Positions 16,546-25,409 of a stretch of 64,000 bases of DNA are shown piece by piece (the stretch's first letter is position 1; each line of letters starts with the position of its first letter). Both the position numbers and the translations under genes were made by a program. Location: positions 4,708-68,707 of the forward strand of contig CAJUNM010000007.1 in NCBI GenBank assembly GCA_910587805.1. The letters run 5' to 3'. The notes beneath the pieces are model-generated. The model did not search any database, had not been told where the DNA came from, and saw only the letters and a list, made by a program, of their open reading frames with translations. This stretch comes from an uncultured Christensenellaceae bacterium. GTDB taxonomy: Bacteria > Bacillota > Clostridia > Christensenellales > Pumilibacteraceae.

Positions 16546-16742
16546 AAAGGAATTCCTTTATATTTTGCAAATCATATCAAAATGCGGTACAAAAGTTGCC
16601 GCGGGAGTTACGAATCAAAATGTATAAAGCAATTGTTGATTATGCACTTGACGATATAGAGCCTAATCTGGATTTAGAGCTACAAGGAATATTTGAGACG
16701 GTACGCCCGCAAATTGACGCGAATAATCGCAAAAGGAGGTAA
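16542..16742 (+). CDS. DUF6291-like protein
   Basis: The 66-residue protein (SFIFCKSYQNAVQKLPRELR, ..., VRPQIDANNRKRR) has the pattern of the DUF6291 domain usually encoded just before phage replication initiators. AAAGGAGG at its own end serves the next gene. Probably an accessory to replication. Confidence 0.65.
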   Translation: MKRNSFIFCKSYQNAVQKLPRELRIKMYKAIVDYALDDIEPNLDLELQGIFETVRPQIDANNRKRR

Positions 16743-16744
16743 TT

Positions 16745-17470
16745 ATGGCTGAACGCAGAATGTTTGCCAAAACGATAATAGCGAGCGACGCATTTCTTGA
16801 TATGCCGCTTTCGGCGCGATGTCTATATTTCGCGCTCGGTATGTACGCCGATGACGAGGGATTTGTCAACAGTCCGAAAAGCCTTGCAAAACTTATAGGA
16901 GCTTCAACGGACGATATGAATATACTGCTTGTACGGCATTTTATCATAGCATTTCCGAGTGGGGTTTGTTTGATAAAGCATTGGCGTATCAACAATTATT
17001 TGCGTAGTGATCGCTTTCAACCAACAAAATACACAGAGGAACGCAATCAAATAATCATAGAGGAAAACGGCGCGTATGCGTTGGTTGCCGAACGGTATAC
17101 CGACGGTATACCGAATTACGGTATACCCAGTATAGGTAAGGATAGTATAGGTAAGGATAGTATAGGTAAGGAGAGAGTAGAGACGATAGCGCCGCAAAGC
17201 ATCGCCGCTCCTTTAACTCGATTTGTACGACCGACGCTTGAAGAAATAAGCGCGTACTGTCAAGAGCGCAACAACAATATCAATCCGCAATCATTTTACG
17301 ATTTCTATGAGAGTAAAGGGTGGCGAGTCGGGAATCAACCGATGAAAGATTGGAAAGCAAGCGTTCGTACATGGGAACAGCGAAATACGGATAGAAATAA
17401 GCCGATTGCTGTTGCAAAGGCGTCCCAATATACGCAAAAAGATCTTGAAAAATATATGAGGGAGGAGTAA
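16745..17470 (+). CDS. Phage replication initiator (winged helix)
   Basis: The 241-residue protein opens with MFAKTIIASDAFLDMPLSAR and YFALGMYADDEGFV, the winged-helix start of Firmicutes phage replication organisers. The C-terminal region (PTLEEISAYCQERNNNINPQ, FYDFYESKGW) is the primosome-type domain seen in DnaD/replisome proteins. Between them are three tandem SIGKD/E units encoded by a 15-bp repeat that could be the origin. The DnaC-like loader follows immediately. Confidence 0.82.
   Translation: MAERRMFAKTIIASDAFLDMPLSARCLYFALGMYADDEGFVNSPKSLAKLIGASTDDMNILLVRHFIIAFPSGVCLIKHWRINNYLRSDRFQPTKYTEERNQIIIEENGAYALVAERYTDGIPNYGIPSIGKDSIGKDSIGKERVETIAPQSIAAPLTRFVRPTLEEISAYCQERNNNINPQSFYDFYESKGWRVGNQPMKDWKASVRTWEQRNTDRNKPIAVAKASQYTQKDLEKYMREE
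17095..17173 (+). repeat. Iterons inside the replication initiator gene (putative phage origin)
   Basis: GTATAC occurs at 17095, 17106 and 17121, followed by three tandem 15-bp copies of AGTATAGGTAAGGAT (17129-17143, 17144-17158, 17159-17173, the last ending in G). They encode SIGKD, SIGKD, SIGKE. Phage origins often lie as iterons within the initiator gene, so this is the best origin candidate. Confidence 0.65.
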
Positions 17471-17471
17471 T

Positions 17472-18353
17472 ATGCTCAACATACAAGAGGTTCTCAACAA
17501 AATGAACAATGAATACGCATACGGTGCACTTCAGCTTCGCGACGACGAGTATTTAGGCGAAGATGGATTACCGCATTGCAAGAACTGCAAATCATCGCGT
17601 GTATATGTAAGCGAAGATAAAAAACGTATAGCACGATGTGTTTGTAAATGTCAGAGCGAGGCTAATGAACGCGAACTGGAAGAGGAACGTCGCAAAAAAG
17701 TTATCGATGAATTTAATAATCGCAGTCGATTATCTATGATCGGAAATCGATATAAGAATGTTCGATTTGCCGATGCAAGCATAACTGATAACAACCGTGC
17801 CGTGTACGATAAATGTCGAAATTACGTCACTCATGCAAAAGAAATGTACGAAAGTAATGTTGGTCTTTACATATTCGGCGCAAATTCGTCGGGCAAAACC
17901 TTTTTGACGGCGTGCGTTTGCAACGAGCTTTTGTGGTGCGGATATCAGTGCATTTATACCAATCTCGCTACGATTTTGAATGAAATACGTGGCAGCTATA
18001 ATGGACAAGGTATGGGAGAATGCGAAATCATAAATCGTTTGCAAACATACGATTTTGCATTTATAGACGATTTGGGTAAAGAGTTTATCGGACGTGAGCA
18101 CAATGCAGCATCGTCGAAATGGGCGGAAGAAAAGTTATATGAGGTAATAAATGCGAGATATAATGCGCAAAAGCCTATAATATTCTCGTCGAATTATTCG
18201 CTTGCTGAATTAACGAGCGTATTAAATCTCGGCAAAGCAATAGTCGAGCGTATTTATGAAATGGCAACGCGAATATTTAAGCTAAATGGTGACGATTTCC
18301 GAATGATGACGCGTTCGGATAAAAGAGATATTATCAAACAGTTTGGGGTGTGA
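17472..18353 (+). CDS. DnaC/DnaI-like helicase loader ATPase
   Basis: The 293-residue protein has an N-terminal zinc motif (CKNC ... CVCKC, residues 36-60), a linker, and an AAA+ domain with Walker A GANSSGKT (about 134-141) and Walker B FAFIDDLG (about 192-199). It loads the host replicative helicase at the phage origin. GAGGAG precedes the ATG, one base after the initiator stop. Confidence 0.9.
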   Translation: MLNIQEVLNKMNNEYAYGALQLRDDEYLGEDGLPHCKNCKSSRVYVSEDKKRIARCVCKCQSEANERELEEERRKKVIDEFNNRSRLSMIGNRYKNVRFADASITDNNRAVYDKCRNYVTHAKEMYESNVGLYIFGANSSGKTFLTACVCNELLWCGYQCIYTNLATILNEIRGSYNGQGMGECEIINRLQTYDFAFIDDLGKEFIGREHNAASSKWAEEKLYEVINARYNAQKPIIFSSNYSLAELTSVLNLGKAIVERIYEMATRIFKLNGDDFRMMTRSDKRDIIKQFGV

Positions 18354-18356
18354 AAA

Positions 18357-18548
18357 ATGATCAAAGTCCAATACGATATTCCCGCCGAATACGACGAAAA
18401 GGGCGCGGGCGGACTGTGGGACTTGGCGGGCGAGCTCGCCGAAATAGCTGGCTTGGCTCGCGCCTTGGAAAAACCGATTTACGCTGATGATTACGGGCAA
18501 GAGGCAATCTATAATCGTTTGCGTGAATTCACGGAGGAGTTAAAATGA
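18357..18548 (+). CDS. Small acidic phage protein, unknown
   Basis: The 63-residue acidic, mostly helical protein starts 3 bases after the helicase loader and overlaps the next gene by 4 bases. No motif is recognised. Confidence 0.5.
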   Translation: MIKVQYDIPAEYDEKGAGGLWDLAGELAEIAGLARALEKPIYADDYGQEAIYNRLREFTEELK

Positions 18549-18739
18549 ACGAAATACATATTACGAGTAAAGACATTTGTATTGGGCATGAAACGCCGCA
18601 AACGCGTCTCGAAAAGCTCGGCGCCAAGATTGTGTCGTATGAAACTAACGAGCGGTGGGTAATCGACGGCAAGCTCGTGTACATCGAGCGCGCGCCGATC
18701 GATTGGAAGAAAAACATGACGGGAGGTAGAATATGCTGA
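18545..18739 (+). CDS. Small phage protein, unknown
   Basis: The 64-residue alpha/beta protein (IVSYETNERWVIDGKLVYIE) follows GGAGG and overlaps both neighbours, as in tightly packed phage operons. Not recognised. Confidence 0.5.
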   Translation: MNEIHITSKDICIGHETPQTRLEKLGAKIVSYETNERWVIDGKLVYIERAPIDWKKNMTGGRIC

Positions 18740-19140
18740 CAAAAAGATTGCGTAAACAAATCGAATGGCATTTTTATAACTACGCCGCCGACAAGGCATT
18801 GTACGATGAGCGCGCGAGCGAAATTATCGAAAGCGGATTGACGGCAAACTATAGCGCAATCGGCGGTGCTTCCGAGCCAAGCAATCCTACGGAACGCAAG
18901 GGTATGAAACTGTACGAACTCGACAATGAGCAGGGGTGGAGTGAGATCGTGCGCAATACATTTACCGCGTTTCGCTTTAAGCCCGAGTATGATATGATGC
19001 GCGCGTTGTATATCGACCGCAAAAAGCCCGACGAGATTTACGGCATCGGAATAACGTCCGAGCCGACATTTTGGCGCGCCCGTGATAGGTGGCTCGAAAC
19101 CGCGCTTTATTGGGCTCAAACCTACGGCTTAATGCGTTGA
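18733..19140 (+). CDS. ArpU/sigma-like late transcription regulator
   Basis: The 135-residue protein starts after GGGAGGT. A basic N-terminus is followed by a helix-turn-helix-like C-terminal region (MMRALYIDRKKPDEIYGIGI, TSEPTFWRARDRWLETAL). Its size and place at the end of the early operon, just before the terminase, fit the ArpU/RinA family of late-gene activators. It probably acts at promoters in 19160-19265. Confidence 0.65.
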   Translation: MLTKRLRKQIEWHFYNYAADKALYDERASEIIESGLTANYSAIGGASEPSNPTERKGMKLYELDNEQGWSEIVRNTFTAFRFKPEYDMMRALYIDRKKPDEIYGIGITSEPTFWRARDRWLETALYWAQTYGLMR

Positions 19141-19160
19141 ATGCGCAAAAAAGTTCGCTA

Positions 19161-19272
19161 CTATCAAAAAATGATAGGAACAAACCGAAAATTATGTGGT
19201 ATAATAGTAGTGTTGAATAATTTCATTTGGTGCTACTTGACACAGCGCGAGCGTTGTGGTATAATCAAGTAG
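19161..19272 (+). promoter_or_regulatory. Tandem late-region promoters
   Basis: Promoter 2 is consensus: TTGACA (19237-19242), 17 bp, TATAAT (19260-19265), framed by the inverted repeat CTACTTGA (19233-19240)/TCAAGTAG (19265-19272). Promoter 1 has TATAAT at 19200-19205 with a poor -35, as expected for an activated promoter. Both have the extended TGGTATAAT. A perfect CTATCA-AAAAA-TGATAG repeat lies at 19161-19177. They drive the cassette at 19293. Confidence 0.75.
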
Positions 19273-19292
19273 TGCCTTTTTAGTGAGGCATT

Positions 19293-19649
19293 ATGGCGGA
19301 CACGAAAATCAATAGTGCAGGGGAACAGCAACCTATCGATAAATTGCAACGATATGCAAGTATGAGTACATCTGCGTTGCGAAATCGGCAGACGATAGAT
19401 TTATCTAAATCCGAGTGGAAAAGGTATTTTGATGTTATCGGCGACATCCGGTCAGGAACGGTTCAAGAACATAATGTCAATGGTGGACGCTGGGTAATTC
19501 TCAACACAAACGAGGAAAGCGATGGTACGCGCACTCCTGCGAGACTGATTCTTGATAACGGAAAATATATTTCGCCAAAAGTCAAAAAAATATTAACATT
19601 TGATACCGATGACGAATTGTATGATTTTATTAGCGATATTTTGAGGTGA
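19293..19649 (+). CDS. Cassette protein A, unknown
   Basis: The 118-residue protein begins 27 bases after the promoter -10 with GTGAGG upstream. It has a disordered start, a helix (SKSEWKRYFDVIGDI) and a beta-rich middle (GGRWVILNTNEE). With the next gene it forms a unit bounded by its own promoter and terminator. The pair could be a cargo (moron) locus or a toxin-antitoxin pair, but neither sequence is recognised. Confidence 0.6.
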   Translation: MADTKINSAGEQQPIDKLQRYASMSTSALRNRQTIDLSKSEWKRYFDVIGDIRSGTVQEHNVNGGRWVILNTNEESDGTRTPARLILDNGKYISPKVKKILTFDTDDELYDFISDILR

Positions 19650-19651
19650 GT

Positions 19652-19885
19652 ATGGCAGCACAAGTATACGTGGGTCGCGTCAAAGAAAAAGGACGCGAAT
19701 TCATCAAGAAGGCAAAAGAACGCGGCTATGAGCAAGATGTTATTACTATCGCTGGCGGTATAGCACTATGTCAGCAAAATCCGAATGATCCGTGTGACAC
19801 GTTTCAAATAATGATTGATTGGATAGACGAATGTAAAGACGATGACGAGTTTATTCAAAGAGCAACGGATTTGCTCTGTATATAA
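19652..19885 (+). CDS. Cassette protein B, unknown
   Basis: ATG 19652 follows GAGGTGAG. The 77-residue protein has a basic N-terminal helix (GRVKEKGREFIKKAKERG) and an acidic end (DWIDECKDDDEFIQRATDLL). It is coupled to protein A by 2-base spacing and followed by a terminator. Confidence 0.6.
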   Translation: MAAQVYVGRVKEKGREFIKKAKERGYEQDVITIAGGIALCQQNPNDPCDTFQIMIDWIDECKDDDEFIQRATDLLCI

Positions 19886-19910
19886 TAAATAACAGAGATT
19901 TAACAATCTA

Positions 19911-19943
19911 AAGCAACGAACCCAATAGCGTCGTTGCTTTTTT
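19911..19943 (+). terminator. Terminator ahead of the terminase genes
   Basis: AAGCAACGA (19911-19919) pairs with TCGTTGCTT (19931-19939), followed by TTTT. It ends the two-gene cassette. No separate promoter is visible before TerS, so late transcription probably reads through it. Confidence 0.8.
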
Positions 19944-19965
19944 CATGAATGAAAAAGGAGGTAAT

Positions 19966-20331
19966 ATGGCAGGACGTCCGATGATTGAAATAAATAAAGA
20001 GCAGTTCGAGAAGCTTTGCGGTTATATGTGTACGCAAGCCGAGATTGCCGATTTTTTTCATGTGTCTGTCGATACTGTAGCGCGGTGGTGCAAACGAACC
20101 TACGGTGAGAATTTTGCGGAGATATATAAAAAAAAGATCAGCTCTGCAAAATGTACGCTGCGGCGCTATCAAATGGACCTTGCCCGAATAAATCCCGCTA
20201 TGGCGATATTCCTCGGCAAGCAATATCTCGGGCAAGCGGATAAGCCCGAGCCGCAGAACGGAGAGGCGGTATCCGGAATTGATGTCGTATGGGAAGACGC
20301 TTCGGGTGGCGGAGATGAGACCGCAAGTTAA
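19966..20331 (+). CDS. terS: Terminase small subunit
   Basis: The 121-residue protein starts at ATG 19966 behind AAAGGAGGT. A helix-turn-helix (TQAEIADFFHVSVDTVARWC, about residues 23-42) recognises the packaging site; the rest is helical. It precedes and overlaps TerL, as usual. An upstream in-frame ATG (19945) lacks a ribosome binding site. Confidence 0.8.
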   Translation: MAGRPMIEINKEQFEKLCGYMCTQAEIADFFHVSVDTVARWCKRTYGENFAEIYKKKISSAKCTLRRYQMDLARINPAMAIFLGKQYLGQADKPEPQNGEAVSGIDVVWEDASGGGDETAS

Positions 20332-21694
20332 AGTAGTATACCCCTACAATAAACTGTACACTACGGACAAAAACACGGTGATCATGTATTCGCCGCGCAT
20401 ATCGGGAAAAACCTATGCGTTGGCACAGCTTGTATATATTTATGCGAATAAATATCCGAATCACGACATGGTGCTTGCTCGCGCTAATTACAACAGTCTC
20501 GAGGACAGTTTGTATAACGAGATACTTGCGTTTGCCGACAGCATCGGTCAAAGCTCGTTTTACACGCCGTTCCGAGCACCGTTGCGTATAACAACAGCAG
20601 TCGGGAATACGATTTATTTCAAAGGCATAGGCGGCAGCGATTACAGCCGAAGCAAAGGTTTTAAGAATCGCGGGCACAAAATAAGCTTAATCATCTGTGA
20701 CGAGACGCAGCAGCTCAAAGACGAGCAATCGCTATTGCAGGCAAAAGCCACATTTGTGCGATCGTTAGACGGCGACATTCCGAGCCGCATAGTCTTTGCG
20801 GGCAACCCCGAGCAAGTCAAGGGGCATTGGTGGAACGCGTTTTGTCGCAAGTACAGATATGCGGGGATTTACGAGTTTATCGACGCAAACTATATGTCGA
20901 TATACAAATACTTATCTCCCGTAACAAAAGCAGACATTGAGACGGAGCGTAAGTATAATCCGCTGATGTATAAATTTTTGTATCTTGGCGAACTTGACGA
21001 TCTTGCGGGCGGCGCGTATGCGCAATTCAAACGGGATAAGCATTACATAAGCGTCGGCAAATGGCAGGACGAAATACGCGGTAAACGATTGTGCTACATC
21101 ATTTGGGGCGGTGACGGTGCAATAACGCATGACAGTACTGGAATTACGCCTATTGCCGTATATAGCGACGGGCGCGCATACGTATTGCAGCGGTTTTATT
21201 ACGACCCGCTTAAAACAGGTGCAGTTCTCGCACCGTCGCAACTTGCGGAATTGATAAACGCATATGTAGGGGATTTGTGCAAGCAGTACGACGTATTTGA
21301 CGAACACGTCGGAAGTTATTTCGCCATAGACTGTGCAGCGGCGGATTTAGTCACGCAATTGCGCTATACATTGCCCGGGTATCATATAGTCAAGGGATTT
21401 ACCAAAAAGAACGTCATAAACAACAACGCAGTCTTGAACAACTGTTTTGCGAAAAATATGCTCAAGATAGTGAATTTCGGCGGGTATTACGATTATTATG
21501 CGCGCGGATTTGTGTCTACCACCGCGGATACCGAGCCGCTTGTTTATCAGCTTGAATCCGTAACTTGGAAAAACTACCAATTAGACCCCATAATTCCGAA
21601 TGACTACACGGACGCGCTCACATATGGCGCGAACGTGTATTTTAATAATCCGGACAATCTCTATTTACCGACACGACAAGGAGCGTACGAATAA
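20315..21694 (+). CDS. terL: Terminase large subunit
   Basis: The product is about 459 residues. The ATPase domain has a divergent Walker A (SPRISGKT) and Walker B (LIICDET); the nuclease domain has the acidic motifs GGDGAITHDSTG, YFAIDCAAAD and a late DALTYG. It cuts and pumps DNA into the procapsid. ATG 20315 (MRPQVKVVYP) has GGTGGCGGAG upstream; ATG 20282 is an alternative. The gene overlaps TerS by 17 bases. Confidence 0.9.
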   Translation: MRPQVKVVYPYNKLYTTDKNTVIMYSPRISGKTYALAQLVYIYANKYPNHDMVLARANYNSLEDSLYNEILAFADSIGQSSFYTPFRAPLRITTAVGNTIYFKGIGGSDYSRSKGFKNRGHKISLIICDETQQLKDEQSLLQAKATFVRSLDGDIPSRIVFAGNPEQVKGHWWNAFCRKYRYAGIYEFIDANYMSIYKYLSPVTKADIETERKYNPLMYKFLYLGELDDLAGGAYAQFKRDKHYISVGKWQDEIRGKRLCYIIWGGDGAITHDSTGITPIAVYSDGRAYVLQRFYYDPLKTGAVLAPSQLAELINAYVGDLCKQYDVFDEHVGSYFAIDCAAADLVTQLRYTLPGYHIVKGFTKKNVINNNAVLNNCFAKNMLKIVNFGGYYDYYARGFVSTTADTEPLVYQLESVTWKNYQLDPIIPNDYTDALTYGANVYFNNPDNLYLPTRQGAYE

Positions 21695-22017
21695 TGACAA
21701 ATCAGGAATACATAGACGCGGCGCTTAACCGCGATACCGAGCTCGGCACGGAAGAATACCGCGCCAAATGCAAAGCTGCGGACAGATCGACCGCAGCACA
21801 CGATATAGCGGGCAAGGCGCCCATAAGCGAGGCAGTGCGGCATAAACGCATACAAACGAACTTTTACGGCACCGCGCTTAACGTTATGCTGTCGTTGCTT
21901 GCCGAAATATCTCGCATGAACGAATTATTGTCGGACTTGATGTTAATGACGCATATCGAGTTGTCTCCCGCGCAGAAAAATCAATATGAGGAGTTAAAGA
22001 ATGTTGGAAAACATTGA
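21694..22017 (+). CDS. Small helical protein between terminase and portal
   Basis: The 107-residue protein starts at TAATG overlapping the TerL stop. It is helical, with a leucine-rich C-terminal region (LNVMLSLLAEISRMNELLSD). Placement suggests a packaging or portal accessory role. It overlaps the portal gene by 17 bases. Confidence 0.55.
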   Translation: MTNQEYIDAALNRDTELGTEEYRAKCKAADRSTAAHDIAGKAPISEAVRHKRIQTNFYGTALNVMLSLLAEISRMNELLSDLMLMTHIELSPAQKNQYEELKNVGKH

Positions 22018-23632
22018 GCAGGCGAACGGCGTTGTTTGCGAACAGTCGCGAACGGCGTTGTCCGTCGTTGAAAATCAAAAGTTGTGGCAATGGACGAATA
22101 ACAACGATTTCTACAAAATGTTGCCGGCGCCGTATTATGCCTTTTATAACAATTGGGTGCGGTTATGGCTGTATTGGTATGACGGCTATGTGCCGTGGGT
22201 GCACGGAACGCAATACGGGTTGCTGTCGACAAGCATAGGCACAACGATTGTCAATCGCGCGGCGGATAGTGTTTTCGGTGGAAATCTCATGTTTGCCAAT
22301 GCTCGCAGACCTACACTCGTCGAAGAACGAGCGGGTAAGAGAGTAGGGAAAGCTCTCGACTTCATAAGCAATTGTTGGGCATTCGATACGGATTTTCGCT
22401 CTAAAGTCAAATGCTCGTTCCGTGACGCATTTGCGGGTGGATTCTCGCTGTTAAAACTCAATTGCGACGGCGGAGAGTTATGGGTAGACAAGCTGCGCGC
22501 TGACCGTTTTTATTTTGAAAAGACGGGGCGCGGACAGCTGCGTAAAGTCGTGTGCTTGCTGAACGTATACGAGAATACTTCGGAAAAGAACAACAATAAA
22601 CGTTACGGTCTCGTCGAGGAGCGGCGATTTGAAAACATCGGCATATTCGGCGAGGAAGTGCCGGTCGTCGAGTACAAGATTTACGATACGTCGGTTCAAG
22701 TGCAATATTTGTCGGTCAACGATAATTACGTCCGTTGGGAAAACTTGCCGAAAAGCGTGCGCAAAGCGTTCAAAGCCGATTACAACACGTGCAAGCTCAA
22801 TAAGCCGCTTGCGATGAACGGCTTCAATACGCTCGGGTGCTACCTGCTTAAGGGGAGCGACGATATAAGCGACGTGCCGCAAATTGGACTCGGGGAGAGC
22901 TTGCTCGCAAACGTAATGACGTATTTGTACGAGTACGATTTTTATAACACGTGTTTTAATACCGATATGTACCTTGCGCGCGGGCGAATACTCGTTCCCG
23001 CCGCATTGCAAAGTCCAACTGCTAAAAGCGGTACGCAAAATTCGGGGCTTGACAGCTTCTTGTTCACCAAGGTCGAGACGATGACGACTGACGAGCAGAA
23101 GCCCGATGCGATACAGTTCGAGTTGCGCTCGGCAGAGTGGCGCGAGGCACGCAATATTCTGCTCGAAAGCATAGCAACGGGCATAGGGATATCCGTAAGC
23201 ACGCTCGCGTCGTATTTGGCGGACGGCGGAAATCGTACGGCTCGGGAAGTGAGCGCGGAAGAAAGCGCTACGACGCTGTTTATAGAGAACGCTCGACGTC
23301 GGTTTGAAAAGCCGCTCAACGATTTGATTGCAGACGTGTTGCGATTCTACGGCTATACGGACGACGTGGAGGTGCGTTGGTCGCGTGCGGGCATGACAAA
23401 CACGACGGTGCTCGTAGATACTCTGTCAAAAGCGGTAGAGAACGGTCTTATATCCCGTCGCAAAGCGCACGATGCGTTTAATTTCGACGACGACGAGGAG
23501 CAAAACGCCGAAGACTACAAACTCGTATTGCAAGAGGAAAAGGATCGAGTAGAGCGCGAGAATTACGGCGGAATGTCGTTTGATGATAAAGACTATTTCA
23601 GTGACGGTGTGAACAATGCGAATAGCGAATGA
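22001..23632 (+). CDS. Portal protein
   Basis: The 543-residue protein has the features of phage portals: an N-terminal region (YYAFYNNWVRLWLYWYDGYV), a clip and wing of mixed beta/alpha, a central helix with GISVSTLASYLADGGNRTAR, and an acidic tail (FDDDEEQNAEDYK). It forms the dodecameric ring through which TerL drives DNA. It overlaps the next gene by 17 bases. Confidence 0.85.
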   Translation: MLENIEQANGVVCEQSRTALSVVENQKLWQWTNNNDFYKMLPAPYYAFYNNWVRLWLYWYDGYVPWVHGTQYGLLSTSIGTTIVNRAADSVFGGNLMFANARRPTLVEERAGKRVGKALDFISNCWAFDTDFRSKVKCSFRDAFAGGFSLLKLNCDGGELWVDKLRADRFYFEKTGRGQLRKVVCLLNVYENTSEKNNNKRYGLVEERRFENIGIFGEEVPVVEYKIYDTSVQVQYLSVNDNYVRWENLPKSVRKAFKADYNTCKLNKPLAMNGFNTLGCYLLKGSDDISDVPQIGLGESLLANVMTYLYEYDFYNTCFNTDMYLARGRILVPAALQSPTAKSGTQNSGLDSFLFTKVETMTTDEQKPDAIQFELRSAEWREARNILLESIATGIGISVSTLASYLADGGNRTAREVSAEESATTLFIENARRRFEKPLNDLIADVLRFYGYTDDVEVRWSRAGMTNTTVLVDTLSKAVENGLISRRKAHDAFNFDDDEEQNAEDYKLVLQEEKDRVERENYGGMSFDDKDYFSDGVNNANSE

Positions 23633-24632
23633 CGGACTGAACCCGTATGCGCTTGCTCTTGAGGAAGCGCAAGAGGATATACGCAAAATCGTCAAGGCGG
23701 CGTTTATTTTCTCACTTCCGTATGACGAAGTAAATCGTCAGCTCTATCGAGTTATAGGCAAAGCAACCGACGACATAGCCATAGATCGGCTTAAGCGCGA
23801 CGCGCGGATTTCGCTTTTGAATTTCGCAAATGCACAACGGACTATTTGGCAATCGAGCGGGTTGTCGCCCGAAGCGTTTATGTTCGTCTCAAAAGCCGCA
23901 GAACAGCGCAACTCGCTGCCTATACCGCCGAACGTTATAAAAAGTTTGCCGCCGAATTCTTTTCTTACGGAAGCGCGCGGCGTGCCTTTGCAGCAATATT
24001 ATCGTGATGTTTATAAGAAACACATAGTTCCGACTATCGATCGCTTGACTCGCGGACGTGCGCTCGATCCCAACGATCAGATAGCGCGGAACAGCTTGCG
24101 CAATCTCGCCGAAATGGAAGTGCGATACAATGATCACAATGACAACATCGAGCAGCTGCGACAAAGCGGTGCGCGTCTCGTTGTATGCAGCTCGCACGCG
24201 GATTGTTCGGATCGCTGTGCCGAATGGCAGGGGCGCGTGTACAGTCTCGACGGTACACGCGGGGTTATTGACAAGCAAAAATATGTGCCGCTCGAAACAG
24301 CTACGGACGTGTATTATACGACAAAGGCGGGCAGAACGTACAAAAACGGTTTGCTCGGGTTCAATTGCCGACATTATTTGACCGAATATCGCGGACAGTT
24401 GTTGCCCACGGTCTCGGCGGACGAACGCAAGAAAGAGTATGCGATAACAAAACGGCAACGAGAGTATGAGCGCGACATACGTATGGCACGCGCGCAAGCG
24501 TCGTATTACGACGGGCTCGACGAAAAAAAACGCTTGATGTATGTTCGCGAGGCGCGTGTGCTCAATAAAGAATATCAGCAGTACAGCAAAGACAACGGGC
24601 GTGCTTACTATCCGATGAGAACAAGGATATAG
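23616..24632 (+). CDS. Minor capsid protein (phage_min_cap2/MuF-like)
   Basis: The 338-residue protein follows the portal. It has a helical first 190 residues and then the conserved CSSHADCSDRCAEWQGRVYS and GLLGFNCRHYLTEY segments typical of phage_min_cap2 and MuF-type head proteins. No toxin domain is fused at its C-terminus, in contrast to many MuF proteins; here toxin-like domains are encoded as separate genes. Confidence 0.82.
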   Translation: MRIANDGLNPYALALEEAQEDIRKIVKAAFIFSLPYDEVNRQLYRVIGKATDDIAIDRLKRDARISLLNFANAQRTIWQSSGLSPEAFMFVSKAAEQRNSLPIPPNVIKSLPPNSFLTEARGVPLQQYYRDVYKKHIVPTIDRLTRGRALDPNDQIARNSLRNLAEMEVRYNDHNDNIEQLRQSGARLVVCSSHADCSDRCAEWQGRVYSLDGTRGVIDKQKYVPLETATDVYYTTKAGRTYKNGLLGFNCRHYLTEYRGQLLPTVSADERKKEYAITKRQREYERDIRMARAQASYYDGLDEKKRLMYVREARVLNKEYQQYSKDNGRAYYPMRTRI

Positions 24633-24846
24633 TAATAAAATCGAGATATAAAATCGCGGCGGGTTGCACCATAAGGAACGCACCGTCGCGTTTGTATATG
24701 AACCCTAAACAAAAAGACCCTGCGCAGGGGCAAGCGCAAGCCGATTCAAACGGTTGCACGAGGAACGCGGCACAGTCGTAAGTATGCGAGTATGTAATCG
24801 GGCGAAAGAAGCAAAAGGGCAAATAATATGGTGCAAGGAGTAAAAT
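24633..24846. other. Structured non-coding gap in the head operon
   Basis: This 214-bp gap has no convincing gene. It contains a GC-rich inverted repeat around 24652-24690 (CGCGGCGG with CCGTCGCG), the perfect palindrome CCCTGCGCAGGG (24718-24729) and two copies of GGTTGCAC-n-AGGAACGC (near 24662 and 24755). AAGGAG near the end serves the scaffold gene. Confidence 0.5.
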
Positions 24847-25386
24847 ATGGCACTTTTCGGAAAGAAAGAAGCAAAGCCGACAACGCTCGACGAAGCAAAG
24901 AAAGCGTACGAGAATTTGTCGGACGAGGACAAAAAAGCCTTTCACGAAAGCATTGCTGACCGTATACACGAGAGTGTCGGCGAGCAAGAGCATGACGAGG
25001 GGGAGCAGGACAGCCAAACGGCTGCCGACCGCGAGCACGAAGCGCTCGGCGAAGAACACGACGAGGGTAAAGGTGATGCGGAAGAGCTCCATGAAACCGA
25101 TCCTGAGGAATCCGACGACGGCTCGAAAGACGAGGCTTTCAAGGAAGTCGACGAAGCTGCGCAAGCGAACGGCGACGAAATCATTAAGGGTTTGGCGGAT
25201 CGCGTAGCAGCGCTCGAAACGGCGCTGAAAGAGTTCGACGGGCTCAAGAGCAAATTACAGGAATACGAGGACAAGCAACGCGCGTCTTTCGGACTTCAGG
25301 GCAAAGCAATCGGCGGAAATAAAACCATGACGGATATGTCCGCCGACGAACTCAAATCCGTAATACTGAGCGGACAAAATAAATAA
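24847..25386 (+). CDS. Scaffold protein
   Basis: The 179-residue protein is very acidic (about residues 45-120, many Glu/Asp/His), then coiled coil (about 120-150), as is normal for scaffolds encoded just before the capsid gene. The C-terminus ends TMTDMSADELKSVILSGQNK. MSADELKSVIL closely resembles the [ML]SAxE[LM] motif in the leaders of the cargo toxins. The scaffold C-terminus normally binds the capsid shell. Confidence 0.8.
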   Translation: MALFGKKEAKPTTLDEAKKAYENLSDEDKKAFHESIADRIHESVGEQEHDEGEQDSQTAADREHEALGEEHDEGKGDAEELHETDPEESDDGSKDEAFKEVDEAAQANGDEIIKGLADRVAALETALKEFDGLKSKLQEYEDKQRASFGLQGKAIGGNKTMTDMSADELKSVILSGQNK

Positions 25387-25409
25387 TAAAAAGGAGATAA
25401 ACAGAAATT

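Noticed and set aside
17129..17173. Tandem 15-bp repeats as a CRISPR array
   Set aside because: There are no spacers; the repeats are in frame inside the replication initiator gene.
24694..24777. A 27-codon frame in the structured gap before the scaffold gene
   Set aside because: No ribosome binding site, and its sequence follows from the palindrome and repeats there.
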